64,000 nt of DNA from Halalkalibacter urbisdiaboli (GCF_002156385.1 NZ_MVJM01000002.1:969919-1033918); one strand, 5' to 3'; positions 44,022-53,552 are shown, counted from the stretch's first letter. The notes: generated by a model from the sequence alone, not told the origin. Program-made: numbers and translations.

Positions 44022-44035
44022 AGTAAATATTTACT
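44022..44035. promoter_or_regulatory. Palindromic LacI-type operator
   Basis: AGTAAATATTTACT is a perfect 14-bp palindrome in the region between the glycan genes and the divergent lacI. An adjacent TTTACT-(9)-AGTAAA inverted repeat follows (to 44050). Confidence 0.6.
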
Positions 44036-44140
44036 GTTATTCATAGTAAAGTTTAAGTGAATTTCGACAAAACCCTTTTATATGCACATAAATACTGTAA
44101 AGATGTACTAGTTTAACGTCCTTTTTACCTCTATAACGAT

Positions 44141-44173
44141 AGTAAAGTATAGTAAAGTACAGTAAACATTACT
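44141..44173. promoter_or_regulatory. Tandem AGTAAA operator cluster
   Basis: AGTAAA starts at 44141, 44151 and 44161, an exact 10-bp period, and the last merges into the palindrome AGTAA-ACA-TTACT. The cluster lies 110 bases before the lacI start and uses the same half-site as the palindrome at 44022. Confidence 0.55.
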
Positions 44174-44280
44174 AACTATTGACTAATAAAAAAAGTTCGT
44201 ATATTTTTAAGTAAATTAACTAAACAAATATTGGATTTATACATGGAGCGACATGTCGAAGCAAACGGAGTGTGAAAAGC

Positions 44281-45273
44281 GTGGCCACGATAAAAGACAT
44301 TGCAGATAAAGTAGGCGTATCAACAACTACCGTATCAAGAGTATTAAACTATGATTCAAGCCTATCGGTTGCCGATGAAACGAAAAAACAAATATTTAAA
44401 GTCGCAGAAGAACTTTCCTACCAAAAAAGACGAAAAAAAACACCGGTTTACCGAAGAATCGCGTTCATCCATATCAAAACAGAGGACGAAGAGCTCGATG
44501 ATGTGTATTACATGGCGATTCGGGTAGGCATTGAAGAACAAGCAGCCAATCATAACATTCAGCTACTCAAATTTTTAAAAGGAGAGTATGATCGGATTCC
44601 AAAAGACATTGATGGAATCATTGTCGTAGGAGATACTTTCGAAGAACAAATCAACCTTCTGAGAAACATTACACCGAACATCGTCATTATCGACTCCTAC
44701 TATGTAGCCGATGATTGCGATGCAGTCTTAATCGACTTTGAACGAGTGACAAGCCAGATCTTAGACTATCTCATTGAAACGGGTCATGAGAAGATCGGAT
44801 TTCTCGGCGGAGTCCAAACCTTTTTAAACGATCAACCAGCAAGCCAAGAAAAACGCGAAACGCATTTTAGAAGATACATGGCAGAGCGAGGATTATTAAA
44901 CGAGAACTTCATCTTCGTCCAAAGATTTAACGTCAATTCCGGCTATCAGCTCATGAAAAAGGCAATTTCTGAACTAAAAGACGACCTTCCAACCGCCTTC
45001 TTCGTCGGCAATGACCCGATGGCAATCGGTGCCTTACGCGCTTTACAGGAAGAAAACATCGCCGTCCCCGAACGAGTCAGCATCATCGGCATTAACGATA
45101 TTAGTATATCAAAATACTTATTCCCCTCCCTCAGCACCGTAAGAATCGAAACTGAGCTAATGGGAGAAACTGCCGTCGATTTAATCCTCGAACGACTCAC
45201 AAACGAACGGAAAATCGCAAAAAAAGTGTACTTGGAGACGAAGCTGATGGTGCGAAGTACGACGAAAGGTTAG
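44281..45273 (+). CDS. LacI-family transcription regulator
   Basis: The 330-residue protein starts with a LacI HTH (VATIKDIADKVGVSTTTVSRVLN is split as IKDIADKVGVSTTTVSRVL) and has a periplasmic-binding-like effector domain (about 60-325; VGNDPMAIGALRALQE, ISIIGINDI). The GTG at 44281 is chosen because the family begins with M-A-T-I-K-D-I and CGGAGTG lies eight bases upstream; the longer GTG at 44272 is possible. It is divergent from the GH88-GH35 operon and the spacer holds AGTAAA-type palindromes, so it probably represses that operon and itself. The inducer is likely a galactose- or uronate-containing sugar, by context only. Confidence 0.9.
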   Translation: MATIKDIADKVGVSTTTVSRVLNYDSSLSVADETKKQIFKVAEELSYQKRRKKTPVYRRIAFIHIKTEDEELDDVYYMAIRVGIEEQAANHNIQLLKFLKGEYDRIPKDIDGIIVVGDTFEEQINLLRNITPNIVIIDSYYVADDCDAVLIDFERVTSQILDYLIETGHEKIGFLGGVQTFLNDQPASQEKRETHFRRYMAERGLLNENFIFVQRFNVNSGYQLMKKAISELKDDLPTAFFVGNDPMAIGALRALQEENIAVPERVSIIGINDISISKYLFPSLSTVRIETELMGETAVDLILERLTNERKIAKKVYLETKLMVRSTTKG

Positions 45274-45321
45274 AGACGAACTCATATCAAAACTAACGTA
45301 TAGTAGCCAGCTTGCTTTCAC

Positions 45322-45666
45322 TTAACGCGCTAATCTACGAACTAGATGTTCTTGCTAAAAGGCAAAAAGGCCAGAGTGAAGTTACACTTGGCCAAATATT
45401 AAAAATCTCACTTAACTATTGTGAGTATGATGGTGATGACAGGCACACCTAAGGACACCACTTCGGCTCTTCCACCAATCGAATCTCATTCGTCTTCGTC
45501 TCCTCGAGCTCGAGCACTGTAATCACGTTCCCCGCTTCCTTTAAAAGCGGACCCGGCAGGTACAGTCGCTTTTGAGGACCGGCTGTGTTCCAGTATCTCC
45601 CTAGGTTAAAGCCGTTAATGAACACATTTCCTTTTGTAAATCCTTCTAAATCGACGAATGTATCGT
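45322..45666. repeat. 345-bp direct repeat, copy 2
   Basis: This is the second copy of 40585-40929, with homology starting at TTAACGCGC and stopping sharply after TATCGT at 45666. It has no net length change. See copy 1. Confidence 0.9.
45449..45666 (-). pseudogene. GH35 C-terminal fragment (second copy)
   Basis: The last 72 codons of a GH35 beta-galactosidase, including its TAG, lie here with the same reading frame as the intact gene. No upstream part is present; the sequence changes abruptly at 45666, 36 bases before the IS element. It is a dead fragment. Confidence 0.85.
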
Positions 45667-45758
45667 TGTACTAGTTCGTGACCTTTCTGTCATTAATAAT
45701 ATTGTCAACAACGGATTAAAATTCCCCATTTTCAGCGGTTGAAAAATCCCCAATATCA

Positions 45759-46520
45759 TCACTTTGCTACTATCGGCTGAATTCCAGCCTTCTGTTTTTC
45801 CTTTAATCGATAGGATTCTCCTTTCATGTTAAATGTAGTGGAGTGATGAAGCAGCCGATCTAAAACAGCGGTTGCTAAAACATCATCTCCAAAGATTTTC
45901 CCCCATTCTATATATGATTTATTAGAGGTTATAATAATTGACCCCTCTTCATATCTCTTTGAGATGATTTGAAACAGGAGGTTTGCACTTAACTCATCAA
46001 ACGGGAAGTATCCCATTTCATCCAAAACGAGTACATTAAACTTAGATAACTTATTTACTAAGCGACTTGTTGTGTTGCGTTCATCAGCTTTCTTACACAT
46101 TGTGATGAAATCATCACAACGTGTATAGTGGGCTGTATAACCTTTATTTAATGCTTCAAGTGCAATCCCAATCGCAAGATGGGTTTTACCTACACCGGGA
46201 GGTCCCAAAAGTAAGATATTATCCCCATTATCAATAAATCTACATGTCATTATTTCTTTAATTCTTCTTTCACTAACACTTGTCTGAAATGCGAAATCAA
46301 AATCTTCAATTCTCTTTAAATATGGTAATTTTGCTTTATTAATACGTCTTTCCAAATCTTTGTTTTCAAGTAATTCAATTTCTTGTTTTAAAAGAGTGTC
46401 TAGGAACTCAGAGTATGGTACATTATGTTTAGAGGCATCTTCGAGAATTGCTTCAATTTGTTGAGCAGTTATCGTAAAGCCAACAGCGTGTAAACGTTCA
46501 GTTAAGAGCTCGTTATTCAT
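45759..46520 (-). CDS. istB: IS21 helper ATPase IstB
   Basis: IstB is the AAA+ ATPase that assists IS21 transposase in target choice. The 253-residue protein has Walker A LLGPPGVGKTHLA (near 105), Walker B VLVLDEMGYFPFD and a sensor block IITSNKSYIEWG. It overlaps istA by four bases (ATGA), as in all IS21 elements. The frame is complete. Confidence 0.95.
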   Translation of the reverse strand: MNNELLTERLHAVGFTITAQQIEAILEDASKHNVPYSEFLDTLLKQEIELLENKDLERRINKAKLPYLKRIEDFDFAFQTSVSERRIKEIMTCRFIDNGDNILLLGPPGVGKTHLAIGIALEALNKGYTAHYTRCDDFITMCKKADERNTTSRLVNKLSKFNVLVLDEMGYFPFDELSANLLFQIISKRYEEGSIIITSNKSYIEWGKIFGDDVLATAVLDRLLHHSTTFNMKGESYRLKEKQKAGIQPIVAK

Positions 46521-47776
46521 TTTGTTTCACCTGCTTTTGACTGTTCTTCATACACTTGAAGGGAACGTTGTTCCACTTTAGGTCCAAGGAGAGAATCGTG
46601 ATGGGTCGCCAAACCTTTTGTTGTCACGTTTTTCTCCTTTTTTTCTTTCTCTCGGTAATGATCCATTTGAGTTAATGATTGTGCCTTCCCAGTAATAAGG
46701 GGATGAGAGGCTATACATTCTAAATCATCGTAAATCTCTATATGATGGTCTAATGTTTGTTTTACCTTTACGTTAACACCTTTAAATCTAATTGGAACAG
46801 AATATTGTTTCCCTTCGTACTCTATTAAACCTTGAGGACTTACAGTTGATTGGGTCCACTTATTAATAGGGAACATAGGGCGCTCATTCCAGTTAAGTAA
46901 ATGATCCTGCTCATAATTAAACCTTTCGATTGGCGCTTCTTTAGTTGTTTGATTTGGTTTTTTATTCGCTACATTGTCTAACCATATTTGTAAGCTTTCA
47001 TTCATTTTTATTAGAGAGGGCTCTAACTTCCGCTGCATAAAGTTCTTCTTTAAGTAACCAACAGCACTTTCCACTTTGCCTTTTGTTTGAGGTCGAGCTG
47101 GTTTACAAGCCTTAGGAACAATCCCATAGTAGGCAAGGAACTCTTCAAATTTACGATTAAAACGAATTTCTGTTGGTGAGTGTTTTATTACAACGGTTTT
47201 CATATTGTCATATAAGATCTGTTTAGGGACTCCATTAAAATAGGCAAAAGCATTCATGTGACATTTCATTAACTGTTCTAAATTCATAGTAGTAGTAATC
47301 TCCATATACTTCATACGTGAAAAGCCTAATACTATTACAAATACATAAAGTTTCTGTAACTTACCATCAACGAAATGTTCCCCTAATTCACCCCAATCCA
47401 TTTGAGCTTGTAAACCGGGAGGTGTTTCGTACCTGACACTTCCTTGCTTATTTGGCTTTTGTCGATATACCCTCACAAAATCTCGAAGTATTGTCATTTG
47501 GCCTTTGTAACCCATTGCTTGAATTTCCTCTAAGAGAACAACACAATTTGTAGTACCTTCTTTCAACCTGGAAAGTATATAATCCTCGTAGTCTTCTAAT
47601 TTCCTCTTCTTGTCTACCTTCTTCTGCTTACGAGTCTTGTATTGCGGCAGTTCAGACTGATTAATGTATTTTCTTACAGTCTTTCGGTCAAATCCAGTTT
47701 CTTCAGCGATAGCGCTGATTGTCCACCCTTTCTGATAAAGTTCTTTAATCATAAAAAATTCCCCTATCTCTATCAT
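46517..47776 (-). CDS. istA: IS21 transposase IstA
   Basis: The 419-residue DDE transposase has an N-terminal HTH (KGWTISAIAEETGFDRKTVRKYI) and the catalytic triad D in QMDWGELG, D in LYDNMKTVV and E in GKVESAVGYLKK. A C-terminal beta-rich domain includes LIEYEGKQYSVP. The frame is complete, suggesting a recently active element. A start a few codons in (MIKELYQKGW) is also possible. Confidence 0.95.
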   Translation of the reverse strand: MIEIGEFFMIKELYQKGWTISAIAEETGFDRKTVRKYINQSELPQYKTRKQKKVDKKRKLEDYEDYILSRLKEGTTNCVVLLEEIQAMGYKGQMTILRDFVRVYRQKPNKQGSVRYETPPGLQAQMDWGELGEHFVDGKLQKLYVFVIVLGFSRMKYMEITTTMNLEQLMKCHMNAFAYFNGVPKQILYDNMKTVVIKHSPTEIRFNRKFEEFLAYYGIVPKACKPARPQTKGKVESAVGYLKKNFMQRKLEPSLIKMNESLQIWLDNVANKKPNQTTKEAPIERFNYEQDHLLNWNERPMFPINKWTQSTVSPQGLIEYEGKQYSVPIRFKGVNVKVKQTLDHHIEIYDDLECIASHPLITGKAQSLTQMDHYREKEKKEKNVTTKGLATHHDSLLGPKVEQRSLQVYEEQSKAGETK

Positions 47777-47917
47777 GTCTAATGTCTCTCCACTCCAAGA
47801 ATTTGTGTATCGAGACCATTATCCGCTAAATTTGGGGAATTTTTAACCGTTTATATTGGGGATTTTATCACCGTTGTTAACAATATGCCATTTTCAAAAT
47901 TAAGGAATCATTAAATA

Positions 47918-47945
47918 AACCCACTAAGCCTCTAGCTAAGTGGGT
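47918..47945 (-). terminator. Terminator at the end of the polysaccharide cluster
   Basis: The stem ACCCACTTAGC / GC(T)TAGTGGGT with a short loop is followed on the minus strand by TTTATTTAA. It comes right after the UDP-glucuronate epimerase gene. Confidence 0.8.
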
Positions 47946-47950
47946 ATTCC

Positions 47951-48973
47951 TTACTTCTTATAATAATCTACATACCAATCAGCAAACTTCTGCAGACCCT
48001 CTTCAATCGAAGTTTTCGGCTTAAATCCTACAGCTTCCTGCAATAAATCAGTTGAAGCATACGTAGCAGGAACATCTCCTGGCTTAATTGGTTCAAACAC
48101 CTTTTCAAACTGCACTTCTCTTCCTAAAGCTTTGCTTAAAGTCTTCTCCAATGTATTAATAAACGTCATCAGCTTTTCCGGATTATTGTTACCGATGTTA
48201 AACACCTTATGAGGAACAGCATCAAACGGCGGTTTACCGATAAGTCGTTCTATTCCCTCAACGATATCATCTATATATGTGAAGTCACGATAAAGATCAT
48301 TTTCAAAATCACCGTTATTAAAGATCTTAATCGGTTCACCAGCAAAGTATTTATCAGTAAAACCAAAGTAAGCCATGTCTGGTCTCCCCATTGGGCCGTA
48401 CACTGTAAAGAAACGTAGACCTGTGGCTGGAATTTTATATAAATGGCTATACGTATGAGCCATCAATTCATTTGACTTCTTCGTAGATGCATAAAGTGAT
48501 ACGGGAGTATCTACAAAGTCCGTTTCTTCAAATGGTACCTTTTTATTAGCTCCGTAAACGGAACTAGAAGATGCATAAACAAGATGTTCTACTGGATTAT
48601 GTCTGCAAGCTTCAAGGATGTTATAAAAGCCAATGATATTGCTTTGAATATAAACATCTGGATTTTCAATTGAATACCTAACTCCAGCTTGTGCTGCTAA
48701 GTTTACCACCACATTAGGCTTATACTTATCAAAGATACTATTGATTGTAGGCTTGTCCGATAAATCTGATTTAATAAATGTAAACTTATCAAAAGGTTGA
48801 AGTTGTTCCAGACGATCCATTTTAAGGTTCACATCATAGTAATCATTTAAATTATCAATACCTATTACTTCGCAGCCACTCTCTAATAGTTTCTTAGATA
48901 AGTAATACCCAATGAAACCTGCTGTTCCAGTAATAAGATACACTTTACTAGGGTCTAGCGGTTTGTAACTCAA
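47951..48973 (-). CDS. UDP-glucuronate 4-epimerase
   Basis: This SDR enzyme converts UDP-GlcA to UDP-GalA. The 340-residue protein has the NAD motif TGTAGFIGYYLS, the DNLNDYYDVNLK and NLAAQAGVRYS blocks specific to uronate epimerases, and the catalytic S-S-Y-K pattern in YASSSSVYG and YASTKKSNE. The start is TTG with GGAG about ten bases upstream. The 3' end of ugd overlaps by 26 bases, so the two are coupled: ugd makes UDP-GlcA and this enzyme makes UDP-GalA. It ends the cluster. Confidence 0.9.
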   Translation of the reverse strand: MSYKPLDPSKVYLITGTAGFIGYYLSKKLLESGCEVIGIDNLNDYYDVNLKMDRLEQLQPFDKFTFIKSDLSDKPTINSIFDKYKPNVVVNLAAQAGVRYSIENPDVYIQSNIIGFYNILEACRHNPVEHLVYASSSSVYGANKKVPFEETDFVDTPVSLYASTKKSNELMAHTYSHLYKIPATGLRFFTVYGPMGRPDMAYFGFTDKYFAGEPIKIFNNGDFENDLYRDFTYIDDIVEGIERLIGKPPFDAVPHKVFNIGNNNPEKLMTFINTLEKTLSKALGREVQFEKVFEPIKPGDVPATYASTDLLQEAVGFKPKTSIEEGLQKFADWYVDYYKK

Positions 48974-50324
48974 GATTTCCCGACTCCTTTACAACTTCTC
49001 TCTCTACAGCCTTTCTTCCAATAGAGTGATACTCCACCCCTGCTTGCTGCATTTCCGTAATACTATAAATATTTCTTCCGTCATATACTAGCGGTGTTCT
49101 CATTAACTCCTGATACTTTCCAGGAGTAACTGCTTTAACCTCTCCCCACTCAGTAAAGATAAAGCAAACATTCGCCCCATTTAATGCATCTTCAATATTC
49201 GTAACATACGTAATACTGCCTTTGCCATTTTTTCCTTCTGGATGTACTTTTGCAAAGTTATCAGCACCTACAGGGTCAAACGCATAAATATCTGCACCTT
49301 GCTCTAGTAATAATGGTACATTCTCAAGAGATGCCGCTTCACGTAAATCATCAGTTCCTGGTTTAAATGTTAACCCTAATACAGCTACCTTCAGACCATT
49401 GAACGTAATAAGTCTTTTACTCGCTTTTTTATATAGCATTGTTTTTTGATCAGTATTTACATCAATTGCAGCCTTAACCGTTCGTAATTCATAACCATGC
49501 TGCTTTGCAATGTAGTCTAGCGCTTTTGTATCTTTAGGGAAGCATGACCCGCCAAAGCCAATCCCTGCATTTAAAAACTTACTTCCAATACGCTCATCAA
49601 AGCTCATTCCCTTAGCTACATCCTGAATATCCGCTCCAACCAATTCACAAAGATTAGCTATGTCATTCATATAAGAGATTTTTAATGCAAGGAAGTCATT
49701 GGACGCATATTTTATCATTTCTGCCGATCTTCTATTTACTGAAACAATCGGTAAATGAAACGGCTCATAAATTTTCGTTAATAATTCCTCAGCCCATTTA
49801 CTTTCTGTTCCGATAATGATTCTCTCAGCATGAAGAGTATCATGAACGGCGGAGCCTTGCGCTAAGAATTCAGGGTTTGATGCTACTTCTATTTTCACAT
49901 CTTCGACTAAAAAGTCCTGAATAAACTGCTCTACTTTATCATTAGTACCAACCGGAACTGTCGATTTGACGACAACTAGACAATCTTTTTCTACCGATTC
50001 AGCAATTTGTCTAGCAACTGTAGCAATGTATGATAGATTTGCAGAACCATCCGATTGTTCAGGTGTACCAACACCAATGAAAATTGCATCAGCATCTTTA
50101 TAGGCTGATTTGAAGTCAGTGGTATACTCAATTCCTCCAGTAGCATAATTTTTTTGCATTAACTCTTCTAAACCTGTTTCATAAATTGGAGAAACTCCAG
50201 ATTTCATTAAATCTACTTTTTTTTCATCAATATCAACACAGGTTACTTGGTGGCCTACTTCAGCAAAACAAACGCCGGCAACTAAACCGACGTACCCTGT
50301 TCCTGCTACTGCTATTTTATACAT
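48948..50324 (-). CDS. ugd: UDP-glucose 6-dehydrogenase
   Basis: The enzyme oxidises UDP-glucose to UDP-glucuronate with two NAD+. The 458-residue protein has GTGYVGLVAGVCFAE, the catalytic Cys in GFGGSCFPKDT (near 260), the Lys in VKSTVPVGT and the C-terminal LTFKPGTDDLREA. It resembles TuaD (teichuronic acid). galU at the other end of the cluster supplies the substrate. The ATG has AAAGGGTG about six bases upstream. Uronic acid supply implies an acidic polymer. Confidence 0.95.
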   Translation of the reverse strand: MYKIAVAGTGYVGLVAGVCFAEVGHQVTCVDIDEKKVDLMKSGVSPIYETGLEELMQKNYATGGIEYTTDFKSAYKDADAIFIGVGTPEQSDGSANLSYIATVARQIAESVEKDCLVVVKSTVPVGTNDKVEQFIQDFLVEDVKIEVASNPEFLAQGSAVHDTLHAERIIIGTESKWAEELLTKIYEPFHLPIVSVNRRSAEMIKYASNDFLALKISYMNDIANLCELVGADIQDVAKGMSFDERIGSKFLNAGIGFGGSCFPKDTKALDYIAKQHGYELRTVKAAIDVNTDQKTMLYKKASKRLITFNGLKVAVLGLTFKPGTDDLREAASLENVPLLLEQGADIYAFDPVGADNFAKVHPEGKNGKGSITYVTNIEDALNGANVCFIFTEWGEVKAVTPGKYQELMRTPLVYDGRNIYSITEMQQAGVEYHSIGRKAVEREVVKESGNLELQTARP

Positions 50325-50565
50325 TTTCGAACACCCTTTACTCCTTATTTAATACCATAGATTAATGATGAATTCACCTTTGAATCAGAAACAATCCATT
50401 TAATAAATTTTCTTTAATATAATCAAACTTTCTTTAGCCTCATACCTTGTTACTTTTCTCCCTGCTCCTGCAACAATCTAAATTATTGTTATCTTCAAAA
50501 AAACATTAATATTTTAATTTATTTTCTGTACTATTACATTAAGCTTGTATTGCTTGTCGCTTTGG

Positions 50566-51747
50566 TTAGCCATATATTTGATAAAATTCGCAAATTTCAC
50601 CTTTTCCAAACAAAGTATATATTGTTTGCTCTGTTGCTTGCACTAAGGAAAACAAGTCATTTATATGGTCTATAAAACTTATATTATTGGTATTAAGCAC
50701 CCTACTTTTATCTTGTACAATTAACCAATAATGAAGAGGATCAATTATTTTTTGTGTATATCCTTTACTACTAACCCTCGGTAATTGATTTTTATCTTCA
50801 ATATGAATTAAGTCTTCAATTATAGCGCTGGATGTTGGATACATACCAGCTCCAGGACCTTGTAAGCAAATATTTCCCACAATATCACTAGAAATTAGAA
50901 TAGCATTTTCCACACCTTCCACTCGATAGAATGGATGATTTTCAGAAACAAGAACAGGTTGTACAGTAAGGTTGATTTTTTCTAATCGTTTATCAATTGT
51001 AACAACATGCTTGAATCTTAATCCCAGATCATTTCCACTTTGAATAAGTTTATCACTTATATTTGAGTTCCCTTTCTTTCTAACCTTATTCCAGATAGGT
51101 TGTGAGCCAAAAACTAATTCACTTAAAATAACACCTTTATAAAAAGCATCTATTCCTTCAATATCATTTGTTGGATCTGCCTCTGCATACCCCATTTCTT
51201 GTGCTTTTATTAGTGCTTTCTCAAAGGAGATTTTATTCTCTCTCATGCTTGTTAATATAAAATTTGACGTCCCATTTAAAATACCTTGAATTTGATAAAC
51301 TTCATTTACATTTATTAACTTTTTTAAGGTTTGAATAATAGGAATACCACCTGCAACCGTAGCTTCAAAGCCAATTGTAACATTATTTTTCTTTGCTAAA
51401 TTTAATAATTCTAAGCTTTTTTGGGCAAACATTTCTTTATTTGCGGTAATCACATGACACCCTTTTTTAATAGCCTGTCTTAAATATTTAGTTGTATGGT
51501 CTACCCCTATCATCGCATCTATTACTACATTAACATTTGGAATATTAATCATGTCATTAAATTTATTACTTAAAGTTACATCCTGATCCGGCGTAATATG
51601 CTTTTCAATATTCTTGACAAGGATTCCTACAACTTTAACTTCTTTACCTAATAAAAACTTAAGTTTTTATTGATGTGTTTTTATAGTATTATATACTCCC
51701 TTACCTACAGTACCATACCCTAATAAGCATATATTTATTGTAGACAA
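50566..51747 (-). pseudogene. hom: Homoserine dehydrogenase gene with one in-frame stop
   Basis: Homoserine dehydrogenase reduces aspartate semialdehyde to homoserine. A full frame can be read from TTG 51747 (AGGAG eight bases upstream): ICLLGYGTVGKGV (NADP fold), then a TAA at 51667-51669, then KLKFLLGKEVKVVGILVK and onward without a further stop to 50566. The downstream part has TANKEMFA, LNGTSNFILTSM and AEADPTNDIEGIDAFYKG, the catalytic blocks. The C-terminus looks like a shortened ACT-type tail. Only the first 26 codons are cut off; restart at an inner ATG (51552) would lose the nucleotide-binding site. The location in a polysaccharide cluster is unusual. Confidence 0.85.
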
Positions 51748-51977
51748 ATAACCATCTCCTAATAAATACAAATTTCCTTACAGAATCTTGTTTATTTCTA
51801 AAAGAATAACTGTAATTACAGCTGCAAAATTTACTAAATCTATACAAATTTTTTAATCTAGTTTTCTTAATTCGGATTTTCACTTTAGACAAAAAAATAA
51901 AACCTTTCAGCATATTAAGGCTATTAATAAAAAACAGTTTATTATTATTTGGTGAACTAATTTTTTACAACAATAAA

Positions 51978-53552
51978 TTAGAAGTTAAATTCAATATCAA
52001 TTTCAAAATCAGGATAATCCTGCTGTAAATCAAATATTGTTTCAGTCTCTCTTCGATTCAACCATAATGATAGCACTATCAAATGATGAAGCGCCCCATT
52101 AAAAACATAATTATTTTTTCTCTTCCAATAAAATGTAAACACTTTATATATTCCTGGTACTATATTGTCAGCATTTTTGATCTCATTAAAGATTTTTTCT
52201 TTATTTATATCTATAAATTTCATAACGTTAAATCTAAATGACCCTTTTTCATTTAAATACCTCAAACCATTGGACATTTCTTTATTAATCATTTTTCTTA
52301 GTGAAACTTTGTTCACTCTTTCTTCTATGTTATATCTTAAATCTTGCCTTAAATTAAAATAATAATCTATTAATTTTTCATCTGTAAATGGAAAAATTGT
52401 TTTGGATGACATACTTTCCGCTGCTATTCTTCCCTTTTCCATGCAAGAAGCATTATCAAAAAGCCTTCCTCTTACATACGCTCTTAAATCTACTTCGTTT
52501 AGATGTTTGTATTTTTTATACAAAGTTTCAAAAAAACTATCATAATAAGTTTTTTGAGGGAACAACGATAATACCTTTGAATGGGCAACATGGCTACCCG
52601 AGTTAACCCTTTCTGTAGGTTGCATTAACATTGACTTTAGTAAATAAGTCCCTTTATCCCCAACCGGTGGTACTTCAAATATCTTGGGTAAAACAGGTAA
52701 AAATTTTGCAACAGAAACTTTTTTTAGATAAGTTTCTATTTTGGGTGGTATATGTCCCATGTAAATATCATTACCCATACCATCTATTATTACAGAATCT
52801 ACAGCATTTACTGATTGTAGAGAAAAGATGTATGGAATAAATGCGTAGTCTGCGTTTATTATCGGACTTTTTTCACAGAATTTTTCCAAAGCTTCGTACT
52901 CTTTGACTGGGTTTGAATTAACCACTGTATGATTATATCCAAATTTATTTGCAATATTTTTCGCATCTTCTGCTTCTTCTTCTTTATATTTTGGATTATA
53001 AGTAATTGAATGAACATTTTTAACGTTAGCCTCATTTAGTGCAATCAGTAAGCCAATAGAATCCTTACCGGAACTCTGCATAAAATATATTGGCTTGTCC
53101 ATATTAGACAATGAGCTAACTGATTCACTTAAACAACTTTTAAGGTATGATGTAGAGAAGTCAGAATTATTTTTTGAGTTACTACTGAAATAGGGAAACT
53201 CAACAAAATACTTAACCTTGTCATTATTAAAGTTTACTTTTAATCTATCACCGTATGTTAGTCGTAAAACATTTTTATAAAGTGTAAAAGGAGGTGGAAC
53301 AAAACCATTCCCTAACAAAAATTGACAACCCGTTTTAGAAACTTTTAATAATTTTTTTTCCTTTAATGAATTTTCTAACTTAGTCCATTGATCGAATACG
53401 CCTACATATGTTTTGTCAATATACACTAGTAGGTCTGAACTCCCTGTATCATCAGCGTAAATCAAACAACCACCATCTATCGTTCTGTGGTTAATACCTT
53501 CAAACATATCACCTTTAAGTAAATTAGATTTAACTTTAAGCTCATTTATCAT
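51978..53552 (-). CDS. Asparagine-synthase-like amidotransferase
   Basis: The 524-residue protein has an asparagine-synthase-type ATP-pyrophosphatase domain with the PP-loop QSSGKDSIG (near 165-173) and the block TIFPFTDEKLIDYYF. The N-terminal region has FVPPPFTLYKNVLRL as in AsnB-family proteins, but the glutaminase Cys2 is absent, so it may use ammonia or an amine instead of glutamine. In polysaccharide clusters such enzymes amidate uronic acids or join them to amino acids. The hom gene downstream makes homoserine as acceptor an open possibility. The start at 53552 is not certain: AAGGAG lies 13 bases upstream. Cell location is cytoplasmic. Confidence 0.75.
   Translation of the reverse strand: MINELKVKSNLLKGDMFEGINHRTIDGGCLIYADDTGSSDLLVYIDKTYVGVFDQWTKLENSLKEKKLLKVSKTGCQFLLGNGFVPPPFTLYKNVLRLTYGDRLKVNFNNDKVKYFVEFPYFSSNSKNNSDFSTSYLKSCLSESVSSLSNMDKPIYFMQSSGKDSIGLLIALNEANVKNVHSITYNPKYKEEEAEDAKNIANKFGYNHTVVNSNPVKEYEALEKFCEKSPIINADYAFIPYIFSLQSVNAVDSVIIDGMGNDIYMGHIPPKIETYLKKVSVAKFLPVLPKIFEVPPVGDKGTYLLKSMLMQPTERVNSGSHVAHSKVLSLFPQKTYYDSFFETLYKKYKHLNEVDLRAYVRGRLFDNASCMEKGRIAAESMSSKTIFPFTDEKLIDYYFNLRQDLRYNIEERVNKVSLRKMINKEMSNGLRYLNEKGSFRFNVMKFIDINKEKIFNEIKNADNIVPGIYKVFTFYWKRKNNYVFNGALHHLIVLSLWLNRRETETIFDLQQDYPDFEIDIEFNF

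Larger units (their letters stand above)
45703..47882 (-). mobile_element. IS21-family insertion sequence
   Basis: The element of 2180 bp encodes IstA and IstB. The ends are TGTCAACAACGG on the left and, reversed, TGTTAACAACGG on the right, an 11/12 match. The 4-bp direct duplication ATAT lies on both sides (45699-45702 and 47883-47886). Internal repeats with CCCCAATAT near both ends resemble the multiple terminal repeats of IS21. It looks intact. Confidence 0.9.

Noticed and set aside
45703..47882. IS21 element as the cause of the GH35 truncation
   Set aside because: The IS has its own ATAT duplication 36 bases away from the GH35 breakpoint, so it inserted into other DNA.
51701..51913. Minus-strand 70-codon frame upstream of hom
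   Set aside because: It overlaps the real start of hom in another frame and has low-complexity, Lys/Phe-rich content typical of AT-rich noise.
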